A DNA stretch of 64,000 nt from Flaccisagitta enflata (GCA_965153355.1 OZ231128.1:49662001-49726000); one strand, 5' to 3'; positions 20,222-31,139 are shown, counted from the stretch's first letter. Numbers and translations: made by a program. The notes: a model not told the origin generated them from the letters alone.

Positions 20222-22078
20222 TTTTGCTATTTTATCTCTTTTGAATTCAACTAAAGCTACATCTTTGATTACTTAAAAACATTTCATTTTTTAGATATCT
20301 TTAAAACAACAATTGGAATGGGTCATTTTTAAGCATTTTTATGGTCATTTTGGGATCCTTAGCGGCCCCAGATGGCATTAACTACCAGTTTTTCAGCCCA
20401 GTTAACATCCACGAACTACAACTGAATGAACCAATTGGAAAGATTAGATTCTTTTACAGAAATACACAATTTTTGTTCAATTTTGAAGTATTTTGGGCTA
20501 ATTTTGGCTATTTAAGGCCTTTTTTAGGCTGATAGGATGCTCAGGGCCATATTTTTTTGCTGTTTCTTCTCAGTTACACTTTTCTGAGGCTACAGTTTAG
20601 GATATTTTACAGTTTAGAGGACAAAATTTCATTATTTTTCATTAATTTTTGACATAGCGTATTATGGGTCATTTTAAAGTCGTTTTTGGCCATTTTGTGT
20701 CCCTTTAGCCCTCAATTGTAGCCACTGACCATTTTTTTGGCCAAACCCATGGCTATACATTATAACTGAGTGATTTGGATCAATATTTGGGATTTTTCAT
20801 GAAAAATAAACCAAAGTTTTGAATTTTGAAGCATTTTGGTTGTTTTGGGCCAATTTGGGCTATTTAAGGCCTGTTTTTAGGCTGATACAACGCTCAGGGC
20901 TATATCTTTTTGCTGTTTCTACTCAGTTACACTTTACTGAGGCTACATTTTATATCCTGGGATATTTTAAGGTTTGAAAGACAGAATATCATTATTTTTC
21001 ATCAATTTTTGACATAGCCTAATATAGGTCATTTTAAGGCCTTTTTTGGCCATTTTGGGTCCCTTGCAAGCCCTTAATTGTAGCCACCGACCATTTTTTG
21101 GCCAAGCCCATGTCTATACATTATAACTGAGTGATATGGATCAATGATTGGGATTTTATGTGAAAGATACACCAAATTTTTGAATTTTGAAACATTTTTG
21201 TCATTTTGGGCCAATTTTGGCCAATATAGGCCTGTTTTTAAGCTGATTCGATGCTCAGGGCCATATTCTTTTGCTGTTTCTACTCTGTTAGACATCAATG
21301 AGACTACATTCTAGGATATTTTAAGGTTTAGAAGAAACAATTTCATTATTTTTCATTAATTTTTACCATAGCGTAATATGGGTCATTTTAAGGCCTTTTT
21401 GGTTATTTTGGGTCCCTTGCAAGCCCCCAATTGTAGCCACTGGCCATTTTTTCGCCAAATCCATAACTATACATTATATCTGAGTGGACTGAATCAATGA
21501 TAAGGATTTTTCATAAAAAATAACCAAAATTTTTGAATTTTTAAGCATTTTGGTCGTTTTGGGCCAATTTTTGCTATCTAAGGCCTGTTCTTAGGCTGAT
21601 ACAACGCTCAGGGTCATATTTTTTTGCTGTTTTAACTCTGTTACACTTCACTGAGGCTATATCCTTGGCTATTTTATGGTTAGAAAGAAAAAATTTCATT
21701 ATTTTTCATTAATTTTTGATATAGTGTAAGATGGGTCATTTTAAGGCCTTTTTTAAGCCTTTTTGAGGTCCTTGCACGCCCTCAATTGCAGCAACTTTCC
21801 ATTTTTTGGCCAAACCCATGTCTTTACATTATAACTGAGTGAACTAGATCAATGATTGGGATCTTTTGTGAAAAATAAACCAAATTTTTGAATTTTGCAG
21901 GATTTTGGTCATTTTGGTCCATTTTTAGCCATTTTCGCCACCTATATGGCGACCGAGTTACTCGTGGGGGCACTTGGGAAGCCATCTATGGTGCCCGGGG
22001 GCTTCACCTAACTATACCACAACTATAAAATTTCGGCCAGCCCACTCGGAGACCATAGCCCTGATTTGAAACACCCCA

Positions 22079-22087
22079 ATTGCTTAT
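22079..22087 (+). repeat. 9-bp TSD of H1, right copy
   Basis: ATTGCTTAT, identical to 15510-15518. Confidence 0.9.
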
Positions 22088-22858
22088 TTCTATCATAACT
22101 TGGTGCCGCTTTAGAGAAAGTACAAAAAATCTTGGACCATTCTAAAAAGCTTCGAAAAATTCTTGATTTGAGTCATTGAACGAAATTCTAACTTGAAAAA
22201 CTCAAGAAATTATGTCAATCTTTTAAAGAGTATCACATTGAAATCTGCCAGATAAGATGTTTTTTTACTAACTTGAAATCATGGACTTAATGTAGAGGGG
22301 TAAACCCGTGGAACCAGCTTTGTTTACACTATCTGTTTTATATCAAAACAAAGGTTGATTTGTTCAATTTTAGGCTCAAAATGATCAGAAAATGAAAAAT
22401 AATTCATTGACAGTGAAATCGAGGACACTGAGACGATTCGAATGATGTAAAATGTTCACAAAAAAATATTGTTTTGATATATAATCAGATGCATAGAAAA
22501 CAAGCAAGGAGACACAGTGTAGGTGAGCGCTATTTCCGAATTTGTATCCAATCAAATCGTTTTATATCATGTTAAACTTAGTCAACAGATGTATTCTATA
22601 TATGATTTGGACTCATTTGACACTGGGGAATGATTGTGTGTAGTTTTTTTCTCCAAAAATTTTATGCAATATCTGCAAAAATAATTAAGGAGTTTTTATC
22701 TTGTCAGCATGGACAGATTTTTACATGGACTCGAAAAGTTCAGGGTCAAGCTTAAAGAACACCCCACGGGGGTTCTAAATCTGTTTTTGGATATGCTTGA
22801 ATGTCATGCGGCGCCACGCGACTTTGCTTTAAGCAGGGTCTATCAGTAGCATAAATAT
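22088..22858. other. unique stretch, nothing recognised
   Basis: No repeat relative in the window, no frame worth reporting. Confidence 0.4.
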
Positions 22859-23359
22859 CAACTCAAGGGAAAAACAGAACTAACTTCTTTTTTTTTCCGC
22901 TCTGGAGTCCTGAAACACATTTCCGGCCCACCAGTCAAGTGTAGAAGGAGAAGCACTGATGGATAACGGGCTTTTGGGCCCCCCAGGGGCCCTAGGGGTC
23001 CTCCTATGAGGCTCTCAAGGGTTCTAGATATATCAAAAATTGGAGGAAATAAGCAAAATTCTTTTTTTTTCATGAGCTCTATACTTACTCATCAAACTTC
23101 AGCATCTAGTGTAGGGGAGGGATACAGGTGGGTAACTGGGGATTAGGACCTACAGGGGCCCGTACAAGGACCCTTGGGGCTTTGAAAAATAGTCCGACGA
23201 TACTAAAAACTGAGCAATCTTATTTTTTCTGATTTGTAATACCCGAGTGTAATACTGATTCCTGTTTTATGGCGACCTAGATTAGAAAGAAGCACAGATA
23301 GCGGATAATTGGGACCCCTAGGAGCCCCTTAAAGGCTCCCATGGGCTCAAAATGGCTTA

Positions 23360-23576
23360 AACAAGGCCGGATACACGGCTACCCCAGTCAAGTGCGGGTG
23401 GGCAGGGGCCATAATTGAGGTCAGTGGAACATTTGGGCAGGAGCAATGAGGCCAAAACCCCTATTAAAGCCGAAAAAGTAAAGTGTGACGGACCATCGAA
23501 TGGACAGACTGACGGACGGACCGACGGACGGACGGACCGACAAAGTGGGGTGAAGAGTCGCGTAGCACGCGACTAC
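23360..23576 (+). mobile_element. complete HLE, A type
   Basis: 5' AACAAGGCCGGATACACGGC, decayed subterminal arm AGTCAAGTGCGGG, body GGGCAGGGGCCATAATTGAG and CATTTGGGCAGGAGCAATGA, box AAAGTAAAGTGTGACGGACC, GACG/GACC tract, GACAAAGTGGGG, hairpin AGTCGCGT-AG-CACGCGACT (23555-23573). Confidence 0.9.
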
Positions 23577-23745
23577 AAATGATATGAAATGAGCATTTTT
23601 TTCTGCTTTGTGGACCCCTTGGATTTCAAAGAATAATAGGTCATGAACAGCTACGGTCAGGAAAAATAAATTGGACAATCGGGGATTCAGACCTCCAGGG
23701 GCCCCTTAAGGAACCCCCAAAGCTTAAAAAATGGGCCCAAAATGG

Positions 23746-23921
23746 CAACAAGGCCGGATACATGGCTACCTAAGTCGCATGCGGGTGGGCAGGGGCCATG
23801 TTTGAGGTCGCTTCATCATTTGGGCAGGAGCAGTGAGGCCAAAGACCCTAAAAACCCCAAAAAAGTAAACTGTGACGGACCGACAGACAGACGGACCAAT
23901 GGACGGACCGACAAAGTGTTA
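23746..23921 (+). mobile_element. HLE, A type, hairpin missing
   Basis: 5' end ACAAGGCCGGATACATGGC, arm AAGTCGCATGCGGG, full body, AAAGTAAACTGTGACGGACC and GACAAAGTG. It stops before the terminal hairpin, where array sequence resumes. Confidence 0.85.
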
Positions 23922-24000
23922 CACTGACTCATCAGCCTTTGCAATCCAGTGTGGAGTATTACGTACAGGTAAGCAATGAGAAATTCGGATCTATGGATAT

Positions 24001-24335
24001 CTAAGTAGGTAAGTAAGTAAGCTTTCCAACATGATCTTTGTTCAAGAGTGTGTAGAATCGTCAGTTAAAGGGATTCTCAGAGAAGAAAAGTCGAGAGAAA
24101 GAGATGAAGGAATTGAAAGAGGCGAGAAGAGCACATATTGCGACGCGGGCGCAGGAGAGGAAGGAGTACGTGATAAGCCCCTTTGGGATTGCTGTCGAAA
24201 ATTAAGCAACTTTCTTTTGTTTTATAACACTCACTCAGGAGTCTGGACAACAGGTCATGGGAGTTTTTTAGGATCCCCTCAGTAACAATGCAATATTGTT
24301 GCAGATAGGTATGCAGGAGCGTACAACCACTCTCA
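24001..24335. other. unique stretch, nothing recognised
   Basis: Short open frames on both strands show no domain. Confidence 0.35.
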
Positions 24336-24341
24336 CAGGAC

Positions 24342-24379
24342 ACACACACACTTACACTCATACACACTCATGCACACTG

Positions 24380-24424
<45 letters not shown>
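24342..24424. repeat. (AC)n microsatellite
   Basis: CACACA tract with ACTC and GCGC interruptions. Confidence 0.95.
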
Positions 24425-24428
<4 letters not shown>

Positions 24429-24627
24429 TGAACCTCGGAATCTCAAATGCGCATTATCACTTTGGACTAATGTGTTACGGACGGACTGATGGACAGAGGA
24501 ACAGATGGACAGACATACAAAACTTCTTTTCCAGTTGCTAGTTTGTGAAATGACAAATCGCAATTAACCTCCTTTTAAAACCTTTGCTATGTGACCCTAC
24601 TTCCAGCCATGTCTGTCCGTCCCTTTT

Positions 24628-24773
24628 TAGTCGCAGAGCGACTCTATAAGAGGCTTTGTCCATCTGACCTTCGGTCGGTCCATTGGTGAGCACGAGTCGA
24701 AAAGTGGAAAAAACAGCGTTTCCGCCCCTGCCCACCGGTCAGCGACTGGTATTGGCCGTGTATCCGGCCTTGT
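24628..24773 (-). mobile_element. complete HLE, B-like with an A-like hairpin
   Basis: Minus-strand reading: 5' AACAAGGCCGGATACACGGCC, subterminal arm AGTCGCTGACC, B-type body, short GACC tract, GACAAAGCCTCTTATAGAG and hairpin AGTCGCTCTGCGACT then AAAAA. The 5' arm and the hairpin both read AGTCGCT, a version unlike canonical A or B. Confidence 0.85.
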
Positions 24774-24775
24774 TT

Positions 24776-24888
24776 TTTATTTTTGGCGTTTATGCATTCA
24801 CCGCTCCTGCCCAGATGCTTAAGTGACCTCTGTCACTGACCCTCCCACTGGCATGCGACTGGGGTAGCTGTGCATCTAGCCTTATTTG
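24776..24888 (-). mobile_element. HLE fragment, A-type 5' half
   Basis: Minus-strand 5' end AATAAGGCTAGATGCACAGC, arm AGTCGCATGCC, body with GGGCAGGAGCGGTGAATG. The 3' half is lost. It directly abuts the preceding copy. Confidence 0.75.
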
Positions 24889-25237
24889 TGAACAAAGTGC
24901 AGTATTCTTGAAAGAACTTGGTCTTTGATTAAAAGAAATGGTTTTTCACTATGTTCATACTTGGGGTCATGGAAGAATGAATTAGACTGTGAAAATTTAT
25001 GTATTCTACACAAACTAACATATTTGAACAACTTTTTGGCACTTTTGGAATTTTTTAATGGCATTCTATCTCACATGTCGTGCCAGGCAAGAAAATCAGT
25101 GCATGTGTCATTTTCACCCCATTGTTTACAGAGCAATATATATGGTCTCATGGCTCAAAAATTGTCGCAAATGACTAGTAGTGATGTAAACAACAGGAAA
25201 TGAAAAGAAAAATTGATGTGACAAAATTATGCAAATT

Positions 25238-25361
25238 AGCGCGTTGGTCCGTCCGTCCGTTGGTCCGTCCCGGGTCATTGAGTTGAAAAGTGGGAAAACC
25301 CGCATTTCCGCCCCTGCCCACCCGTCCGCAACTGGTATTGGCTGTGTATCCGGCCTTGTTT
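25238..25361 (-). mobile_element. HLE, B type, 3' hairpin missing
   Basis: Minus-strand 5' AACAAGGCCGGATACACAGC, arm CAGTTGCGGACGGG, GGGCAGGGGCGGAAATGCGG, GTTTTCCCACTTTTCAACTC, then a GACG/GACC tract. The hairpin is absent. Confidence 0.85.
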
Positions 25362-25369
25362 ATGCTTTT

Positions 25370-25732
25370 AAAGACAGAGCTGAAAGTACAGAATCCCCTC
25401 AAGTGGTGATGCTCACTTCCAACTCTGGCCATTTCTTAACGAATTAAGCAAAAACTTTCTGCTTGGTCTAGATTTGAAGAACTTTTGAATATCTTTCAAA
25501 CGGTCACCAATTGTTTTAATTTTCATTGAAACCAAGTCGGTTAAAGGCATCAAAAACCGTCATGTACGCTTTTTTTTTTTGCCCACTGTTTATTGGAAAA
25601 AAGTAATGAGAAAGTAATTTCAAATTTGTGCAGAAACAACGAAAAAAGACATACTGATGATTTGATGGTCAATATCAACATCAAAAACATGATCTGACAG
25701 AGCATGTCCGAGCCTGATCTCAGAAGAGTCTT
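25370..25732. other. unique stretch, nothing recognised
   Basis: No gene or repeat recognised. Confidence 0.35.
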
Positions 25733-25850
25733 GGAGAGTCTCGGAGAGTCTCGGAGAGTCTCGGAGAGACTCGGAGAGTCTCGGAGAGTTGGAGAGCTCT
25801 CCAAGCAGTCTCCGAGAGTCTCCGAGACTTCGAGAGATCTCGGGACTCAA
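25733..25850. repeat. TCGGAGAGTC 10-bp minisatellite
   Basis: Tandem TCTCGGAGAG / TCTCCGAGAG units, some inverted within the tract, giving local palindromes. Confidence 0.85.
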
Positions 25851-25854
25851 CTCA

Positions 25855-26020
25855 CTCCTTCTTCTTCTCCTTCTTCTTTTTTTCTTCTTCTTCTCCGTTT
25901 TCTTTTTCTCCTTCCTCTTCTTCTTCTTCTTCTTCTTTTTCTTTTTCTTTTTCTTTTTCTTTTTCTTTTTCTTTTTCTTTTTCTTTTTCTTTTTCTTCTT
26001 CTTCTTCTTCTTCTTTTTCT

Positions 26021-26051
<31 letters not shown>

Positions 26052-26065
26052 CTCTTCTTTCTTTT
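25855..26065. repeat. CTT / CTTTTT pyrimidine tract
   Basis: TTC trinucleotides mixed with CTTTTT hexamers. It accounts for the long Lys/Glu/Phe-rich frames here. Confidence 0.95.
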
Positions 26066-26137
26066 TTGTTTTCGTTTTCATTTTCGTTTTTTCCCCGAGA
26101 TCTTTCGGGAGACCCCCTTGTTCTCCGTAAAATGCAC

Positions 26138-26235
26138 GCATGAAAGAAAGAGAGAGAAAGGAAGAAAGGAAGAAAGGAAGAAAGGAAGAAAGAAAGAAAG
26201 AAAAAAAGCAAAGGAAGAAAGGAAGACAAGAAGGC

Positions 26236-26301
<66 letters not shown>

Positions 26302-26338
26302 GTAGAAAGAAAGAAAGACAGAGAGAAAGAAAGAAACA
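26138..26338. repeat. (GAAA)n purine tract
   Basis: GAAA repeats with GGAAGAAA variants. With the preceding pyrimidine tract it forms a large Y-R mirror arrangement. Confidence 0.95.
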
Positions 26339-26341
26339 AAG

Positions 26342-26604
26342 AACAAGCCAAAACCTTACAGTCGCGTGCGGTTGTTAAGACCATTAGACCAAAAGACTAA
26401 AACTAAAAGACAAAAAGACCAAAAGACTAAGAGACTAAAGATAAATTGACTAGAATTACTTTACATGACATAAAATGACTGAGAATGACTTAAAATGACT
26501 TAAAACGACAAAAAAAGCAAAGCGTTACCGACGGACGAACGGACCGACCGTCAGACCGACAGACCGACCGAGTGGGTTGTAGAGTTGCTTGCACGCGACT
26601 AAAA
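26342..26604 (+). mobile_element. complete HLE with GACTAAAA/AATGACTTAA core
   Basis: 5' AACAAGCCAAAACCTTACAG, arm AGTCGCGTGCGG, core of GACCAAAAGACTA and AAAATGACTT units, AAAGCAAAGCGTTACC box, GACC/GACG tract, GAGTGGGTTGTAGAG, hairpin 26583-26600 (AGTTGCTTGCACGCGACT) then AAAAA. Confidence 0.8.
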
Positions 26605-26721
26605 AGGAAGTGTCGATCTACGCGTTTGTTAGGATTTCCCCGACTGGCTAAGACCAAAAAATAACCGCGTGCTCGCGATCGTCGTTTTGCGTCCCTGTTT
26701 TTTTTCTTTTTATCTCTGTTT

Positions 26722-27010
26722 TTAGTCGCTTTGTCCGTCCGTCGGTCGGTTGGTCGGTTGGTTGGTTGGTCGGTCGGTTGGTCCCCATTTTACTTTTTTC
26801 ATTCGTTTTACTCCTATCAAGACATTTTAAGTCAATTAAGTCTTTTGAGTTCAAAATAGATCATTTTTAAGTCATTTTAAGTCATTTTAAGTCATTTAAG
26901 TCATTTTTGAATTTCAGTCAATTTAAGTCAATTTAGGTCAATATAAGTCAATTTTAGCCATTTTAGGTATATCCAAGTCATTTTGAGTCAATTTAAGTCA
27001 GTATTAGTCA
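26722..27010 (-). mobile_element. HLE fragment with AAGTCATTTT core, half hairpin
   Basis: TTTTTAGTCGC keeps one hairpin arm only, then a GGTCGGTTGGTT tract, CCCCATTTTACTTTTTTCA and AAGTCATTTT units. Body and core closely match the 11488 copy. 5' end absent. Confidence 0.75.
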
Positions 27011-27577
27011 TCTAAAGGAGTGTAAACGTTTATGAAAACAAATTTATGGTGCCAAAAAAACGATTTTTTGTTTATTTGGAAAGGAAATTAGGAGCAAATA
27101 AACGATTTTGGATGAGGAGGAGGAGGAGGGGGAGGAGGAGGAGAGAAGCATAACAAGGCCTGATACACGGCTACCGAAGTCGCGTGCGGGTGGGCAGGGA
27201 CCATATTTGAGGTCACCATACCATGTGGGCGGGAGCAGTGAGATCAAGGAAATAAAACCATAAAAAAGTAAAGTGTGACTGACCAACCGACCGACCAACC
27301 GACTGACCAACCGAACGATGGACCAACCGACCAACCGACCGACAAAGTGGGTTGTAGAGTCGCGTGCACGCGACTAAAAATCTGTTTAAGAGATCAAATT
27401 TATGGTACCAAATAAACAAATTCGTTTATGAGATTCATTTTATTGGTGTTTGTAAACACAAAAATTTCTAAAGGAGTGTAAACGTTTATGAAAACAAATT
27501 TATGGTGCAAAATAAACAATTATTATTTATTTGGAAAGGAAATTGTGAGCAAATAAACAATTTTGGATGAGGTGGAG

Positions 27578-27608
<31 letters not shown>

Positions 27609-28790
27609 AGGAGGAGAAAGATATAAAAATCTGTTTATGAGATCAAATTTATGGTACCAAATAAACAAATTCGTTTATGAGATTCATATTTTTGGTGTTT
27701 ATAAACACAATAATTTCTAAAGGAGTGTAAACGTTTATGAAAACCAATTTATGGTGCCAAATAAACAATTTTTTGTTCATTTAGAAAAAATTTCTAAAAG
27801 AGTGTAAACGTTTATGAAAACAAATTTATGGTGCCAAATAAACGATTTTTTGTTTATTTGGAAAGGAAATTGGGAGCAAATGAACAATTTTGGATGAGGA
27901 GGAGGAGGAGGGGGAGGAGGAGGAGAGAAATATAAAATCTGTTTATGAGATCCAATTTATGGTACCAAATAAACAAATTCGTTTATGAGGTTCATATTTT
28001 TGGTGTTTATAAACACAATAATTTCTAAAGGAGTGTAAACGTTTATGAAAACCAATTTATGGTGCCAAATAAACAATTTTTTGTTTATTTAGAAAAAATT
28101 TCTAAAAGAGTGTAAACATTTATGAAAACAAATTTATGGTGCCAAATAAACGATTTTTTGTTTATTTGGAAAGGAAATTGGGAGCAAATAAACAATTTTG
28201 GATGAGGAGGAGGAGGAGGGGGAGGAGGAGGAGAGAAATATAAAATCTGTTTATGAGATCCAATCTATGGTACCAAATAAACAAATTCGTTTATGAGGTT
28301 CATATTTTTGGTGTTTATAAACACAATAATTTCTAAAGGAGTGTAAACGTTTATGAAAACCAATTTATGGTGCCAAATAAACAATTTTTTGTTTATTTAG
28401 AAAAAATTTCTAAAAGAGTGTAAACGTTTATGAAAACAAATTTATGGTGCCAAATAAACGATTTTTTGTTTATTTGGAAAGGAAATTGGGAGCAAATAAA
28501 CGATTTTGGATGAGGAGGAGGAGGAGGGGGAGGAGGAGGAGAGAAATATAAAAATCTGTTTATGAGATCAAATTTATGGTACCAAATAAACAAATTCGTT
28601 TATGAGGTTCATATTTTTGGTGTTTATAAACACAAAAACTTCTAAAGGAGTGTAAACGTTTATGAAAACAAATTATGGTGCCAAATAAACGATTTTTTGT
28701 TTATTTGGAAAGGAAATAGGGAGCAAATAAACGATTTTGGATGAGGAGGAGGAGTAAGGGGAGGAGGAGAAAAAATATGCTAAAGTAATA
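27011..28790. repeat. ~310-bp higher-order tandem array (GTGTAAACGTTTATGAAAAC family)
   Basis: Five or more units contain GGAGTGTAAACGTTTATGAA, TTATGGTGCCAAATAAACGA, GGAAAGGAAATTGGGAGCAA, a (GGA)n tract, AATCTGTTTATGAGATC and GGTGTTTATAAACACAA. Spacings between successive unit starts are about 250-310 bp; an inner ~75-bp module is duplicated in the longer form. One HLE is inserted in the first unit. Diverged GTTTATAAAC-rich sequence continues to about 29250. Confidence 0.88.
27152..27377 (+). mobile_element. complete HLE, A type, inserted in the tandem array
   Basis: 5' AACAAGGCCTGATACACGGC, arm AAGTCGCGTGCGGG, body, box AAAGTAAAGTGTGAC, GACC/CAAC tract, GACAAAGTGGG, perfect hairpin 27358-27375, then AAAAA. 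The neighbouring array units (for example at 27610-27640) supply an uninterrupted version of the target, within an A/T run and with no clear TSD. Confidence 0.92.
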
Positions 28791-29260
28791 TTTCCATTGC
28801 AATTTTTGTGGCTATAAACAAAAGAAATAGAGGGCAAATAAACAATTTTTTTTTTTTTTTGGTGTTTATCAATACAAAAAATTCATCGTTTACAAACACT
28901 TAATTTTTGTTGTTTATAAACAACAATATTATTGTGTTTATAAACGATCAATTATGGGCTCTTTTTAACGATTTTTGGGGTCAAAAAAATCAGTAGCAAC
29001 CTTCAAAATTTTGATTTTTCTAATAGAACATTTTCTAGTGTGGACATTTTCAGTTTGTACTGATCAGGTCAAACAATCTCTTATTTTCCTTCGTTCATAA
29101 ACAGTGATATATAGTCGTTTATAAACAACGTTTTTTACTGCCATTTAAACAATTTTCGTTTATTTGACTTGCATTTTTAATGTTTATAAACAGTTGTATA
29201 GCATTGTTTATAGACGGCGTTTATTTGGCGTTTATAAACACCCCTGATATCGAGCACGTA
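28791..29260. repeat. GTTTATAAAC palindrome-rich sequence
   Basis: Many GTTTATAAAC, TGTTTATAAACA and related palindromes, apparently a diverged continuation of the array before it. Confidence 0.6.
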
Positions 29261-29379
29261 ATATCTCCAACAGCGATGTGTAGAGTCACATATGCTTGAA
29301 TAGCGAAATTTGGCAAATAGTGGCTGTAGTGTATGATGGACCGCAGTAACTATTAGCAGATATAGTTCGGTAGTGTTAA

Positions 29380-29575
29380 GAGCGGCAGCAGCCTCACAGG
29401 ATCCGATGAACTTGGTTTTTATTGAGTGGAAGTTTTGAGTGTTGAGACTGGAAATTGGATTGTTAAGAAGAAGAGTTTGGCCTCAAGTCAGTCATGGCTA
29501 GGAGGTTTAGGTCTCAAGACTGGGATTTCTGCCTAACAGCTGAGCTTTGGTTCATGAGCCGGGGATTTGTGCGAG
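29380..29575 (+). mobile_element. F-type element fragment
   Basis: Decayed cap (GCGGCAGCAGCCTCACAGGA then TCCGATGAACTT), followed by degenerate CTGGGATTT...GCCTCAAG units. Confidence 0.5.
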
Positions 29576-30296
29576 GAGGAAGGAGGGACAGAACAACGGA
29601 GTTTGGACAACAAAGCATTCTAAGAATTTCTTTGTCAGCAACTTTTGAGAAAGAAAGAAAAAACGAATGAGCTTATGAGAATGAGAGAATAAGCTCATGA
29701 GAATGAGCTCATGAGAATGAGTTGAGAGCAGATTCTGCACACTAGATATTGGAAAGAGAAAGCGTTAATGCATTTAATGATCAATTTACAGGATTGTATT
29801 TTCATTCCGACAGGACGTACACACATCCTATCGCCATGTACCTGATTGGCAGAAATTTGCATAATTGATATTCCCTTTACCCCGGTGACAGGGGAGGGAG
29901 AATCAATGGGTTTGGAAATGGGGAGAAAGGTAATACAAGGCTCAGTTATGACCACTATTTGCGCCTCGCGGAAAAAGATTTTGTGAAAGAACCTTTTTTA
30001 ATGAATGAATGAATAAAAGAATGAATAAATGAAAGAATGAACAAATAAATGAATAAATAAGTGAATGAATTAATGAATGAATAAAAATAAATTTCGGATG
30101 GCAGGAAAAGTAACAGAAATGAAGGAGGATGTTGGAATCGGAATCAGAATCAGTTTTGAGCAGTCAAAAGATTTGCATGACCAACATACCAACCAAGGGA
30201 CATGACTTCTTATAGATTTGTGAGGACGCATGTAAAAAGAACAACATTCAGGAAGAAGTAACGGTATTGAATGTACTGAGATCAATTAGGATTACA
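29576..30296. other. unique stretch with (GAAT)n
   Basis: A (GAAT)n tract lies at about 30000-30085. The 86-codon minus frame at 29695-29955 has no recognisable domain and I do not call it. Confidence 0.4.
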
Positions 30297-30476
30297 ATTA
30301 AATCCCGCTATATGGAATGCCAAGGGACTAACAAATTTCATCCACTATTGGCGGTTGTCCGTTATTGCCAACATAGAGATTAATAGAAATTGACATGAAG
30401 GGACCAAGTTTGTAGATCCATTTTTGGTGGATTTTACATTACTGTTAAAGCCGTTATAGCGGGATTCAACCGCAGT
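30297..30476. mobile_element. interspersed repeat Q, copy 2, both ends present
   Basis: The ends AATCCCGCTATA and TATAGCGGGATT are inverted; the interior CAAATTTCATCCACTATTGG and GAAATTGACATGAAGGGACC match 8550-8640. Termini resemble pogo/Tigger-type MITEs. TSD not certain. Confidence 0.6.
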
Positions 30477-30498
30477 ATGACGACTTTAACACTTTTTA

Positions 30499-30500
30499 TC

Positions 30501-30531
<31 letters not shown>

Positions 30532-30557
30532 GCAACAGCAACAACAACAACAACAAC

Positions 30558-30610
<53 letters not shown>
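30499..30610. repeat. (CAA)n followed by (GT)n
   Basis: Compound microsatellite; the (CAA)n motif reappears at 31062-31087 on the other side of the 81-bp array. Confidence 0.95.
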
Positions 30611-30613
<3 letters not shown>

Positions 30614-31061
30614 ATAAGTAATTCTCCTTGATAGGTGGTCATTCTGGGCCAGTGTGATGGTGATTAGGGGTGGTTAGGGGTGGTGAATGTTGAGATAAGT
30701 AATTCTCCTTGATAGGTGGTCATTCTGGGCCAGTGTGATGGTGATTAGGGGTGGTTAGGGGTGGTGAATGTTGAGATAAGTAATTCTCCTTGATAGGTGG
30801 TCATTCTGGGCCAGTGTGATGGTGATTAGGGGTGGTTAGGGGTGGTGAATGTTGAGATAAGTAATTCTCCTTGATAGGTGGTCATTCTGGGCCAGTGTGA
30901 TGGTGATTAGGGGTGGTTAGGGGTGGTGAATGTTGAGATAAGTAATTCTCCTTGATAGGTGGTCATTCTGGGCCAGTGTGATGGTGATTAGGGGTGGTTA
31001 GGGGTGGTGAATGTTGAGATAAGTAATTCTCCTTGATAGGTGGTCATTCTGGGCCAGTGTG
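30611..31061 (+). repeat. 81-bp tandem array, about 5.6 identical units
   Basis: Units start with GAGATAAGTAATTCTCCTTG at 30611, 30692, 30773, 30854, 30935 and 31016. All complete units look identical by eye. Each contains GGGGTGGTTAGGGGTGGTGA. The last unit stops at CCAGTGTG, directly joined to (CAA)n. Confidence 0.95.
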
Positions 31062-31139
31062 CAACAACAACAACAACAACAACAACAGACCCATATGTCC
31101 GTCTTTTCCTTCGTTGCCCCTCATAGTCCTACCACCTTG

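Larger units (their letters stand above)
15519..22078. mobile_element. giant foldback element H1 (Mutator/Foldback-like)
   Basis: The ends are TGGGGTGTTTCAAATCAGGG and its reverse complement. The terminal ~430 bp are inverted copies containing GGTGAAGCCCCCGGGCACCA. The arms are built of ~350-bp tandem units, each with landmarks CACTCAGTTATAATGTATAG, GGCTTGCAAGGGACCCAAAA, AATTAATGAAAAATAATGAA and GAGTAGAAACAGCAAAA. Perfect 9-bp TSDs flank it. It carries a nested D-type element (about 16003-17290) and a giant HLE (18265-20221); without them it is about 3.3 kb. No transposase frame. Long inverted repeats, tandem arm structure and a 9-bp TSD together resemble Foldback/Mutator-type elements; the superfamily is inferred. 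Confidence 0.85.
22860..24000. repeat. degenerate ~160-bp tandem array with GGGGCCCC-rich cores
   Basis: At least four diverged units share a core such as GGGCCCCCCAGGGGCCCTAG, CTACAGGGGCCCGTACAAGG, CCCCTAGGAGCCCCTTAAAG or CTCCAGGGGCCCCTTAAGGA, followed by GGCTCAAAATGG-like sequence, and start with a CTCATCA...CAGTGTAG block. Two HLEs interrupt the array. Confidence 0.6.

Noticed and set aside
25620-26400. 254- and 224-codon frames over the CTT and GAAA tracts
   Set aside because: Low-complexity pyrimidine and purine tracts.
27486-27668. Repeated frame starting MFIWYHKFDLINRFL with a poly-Pro stretch, seen again at 28393-28593
   Set aside because: It is a reading of the ~310-bp tandem array; the Pro run is its (GGA)n tract.
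30611-31061. Possible CRISPR-like array
   Set aside because: Units are contiguous 81-bp repeats with no unique spacers; the context is eukaryotic.
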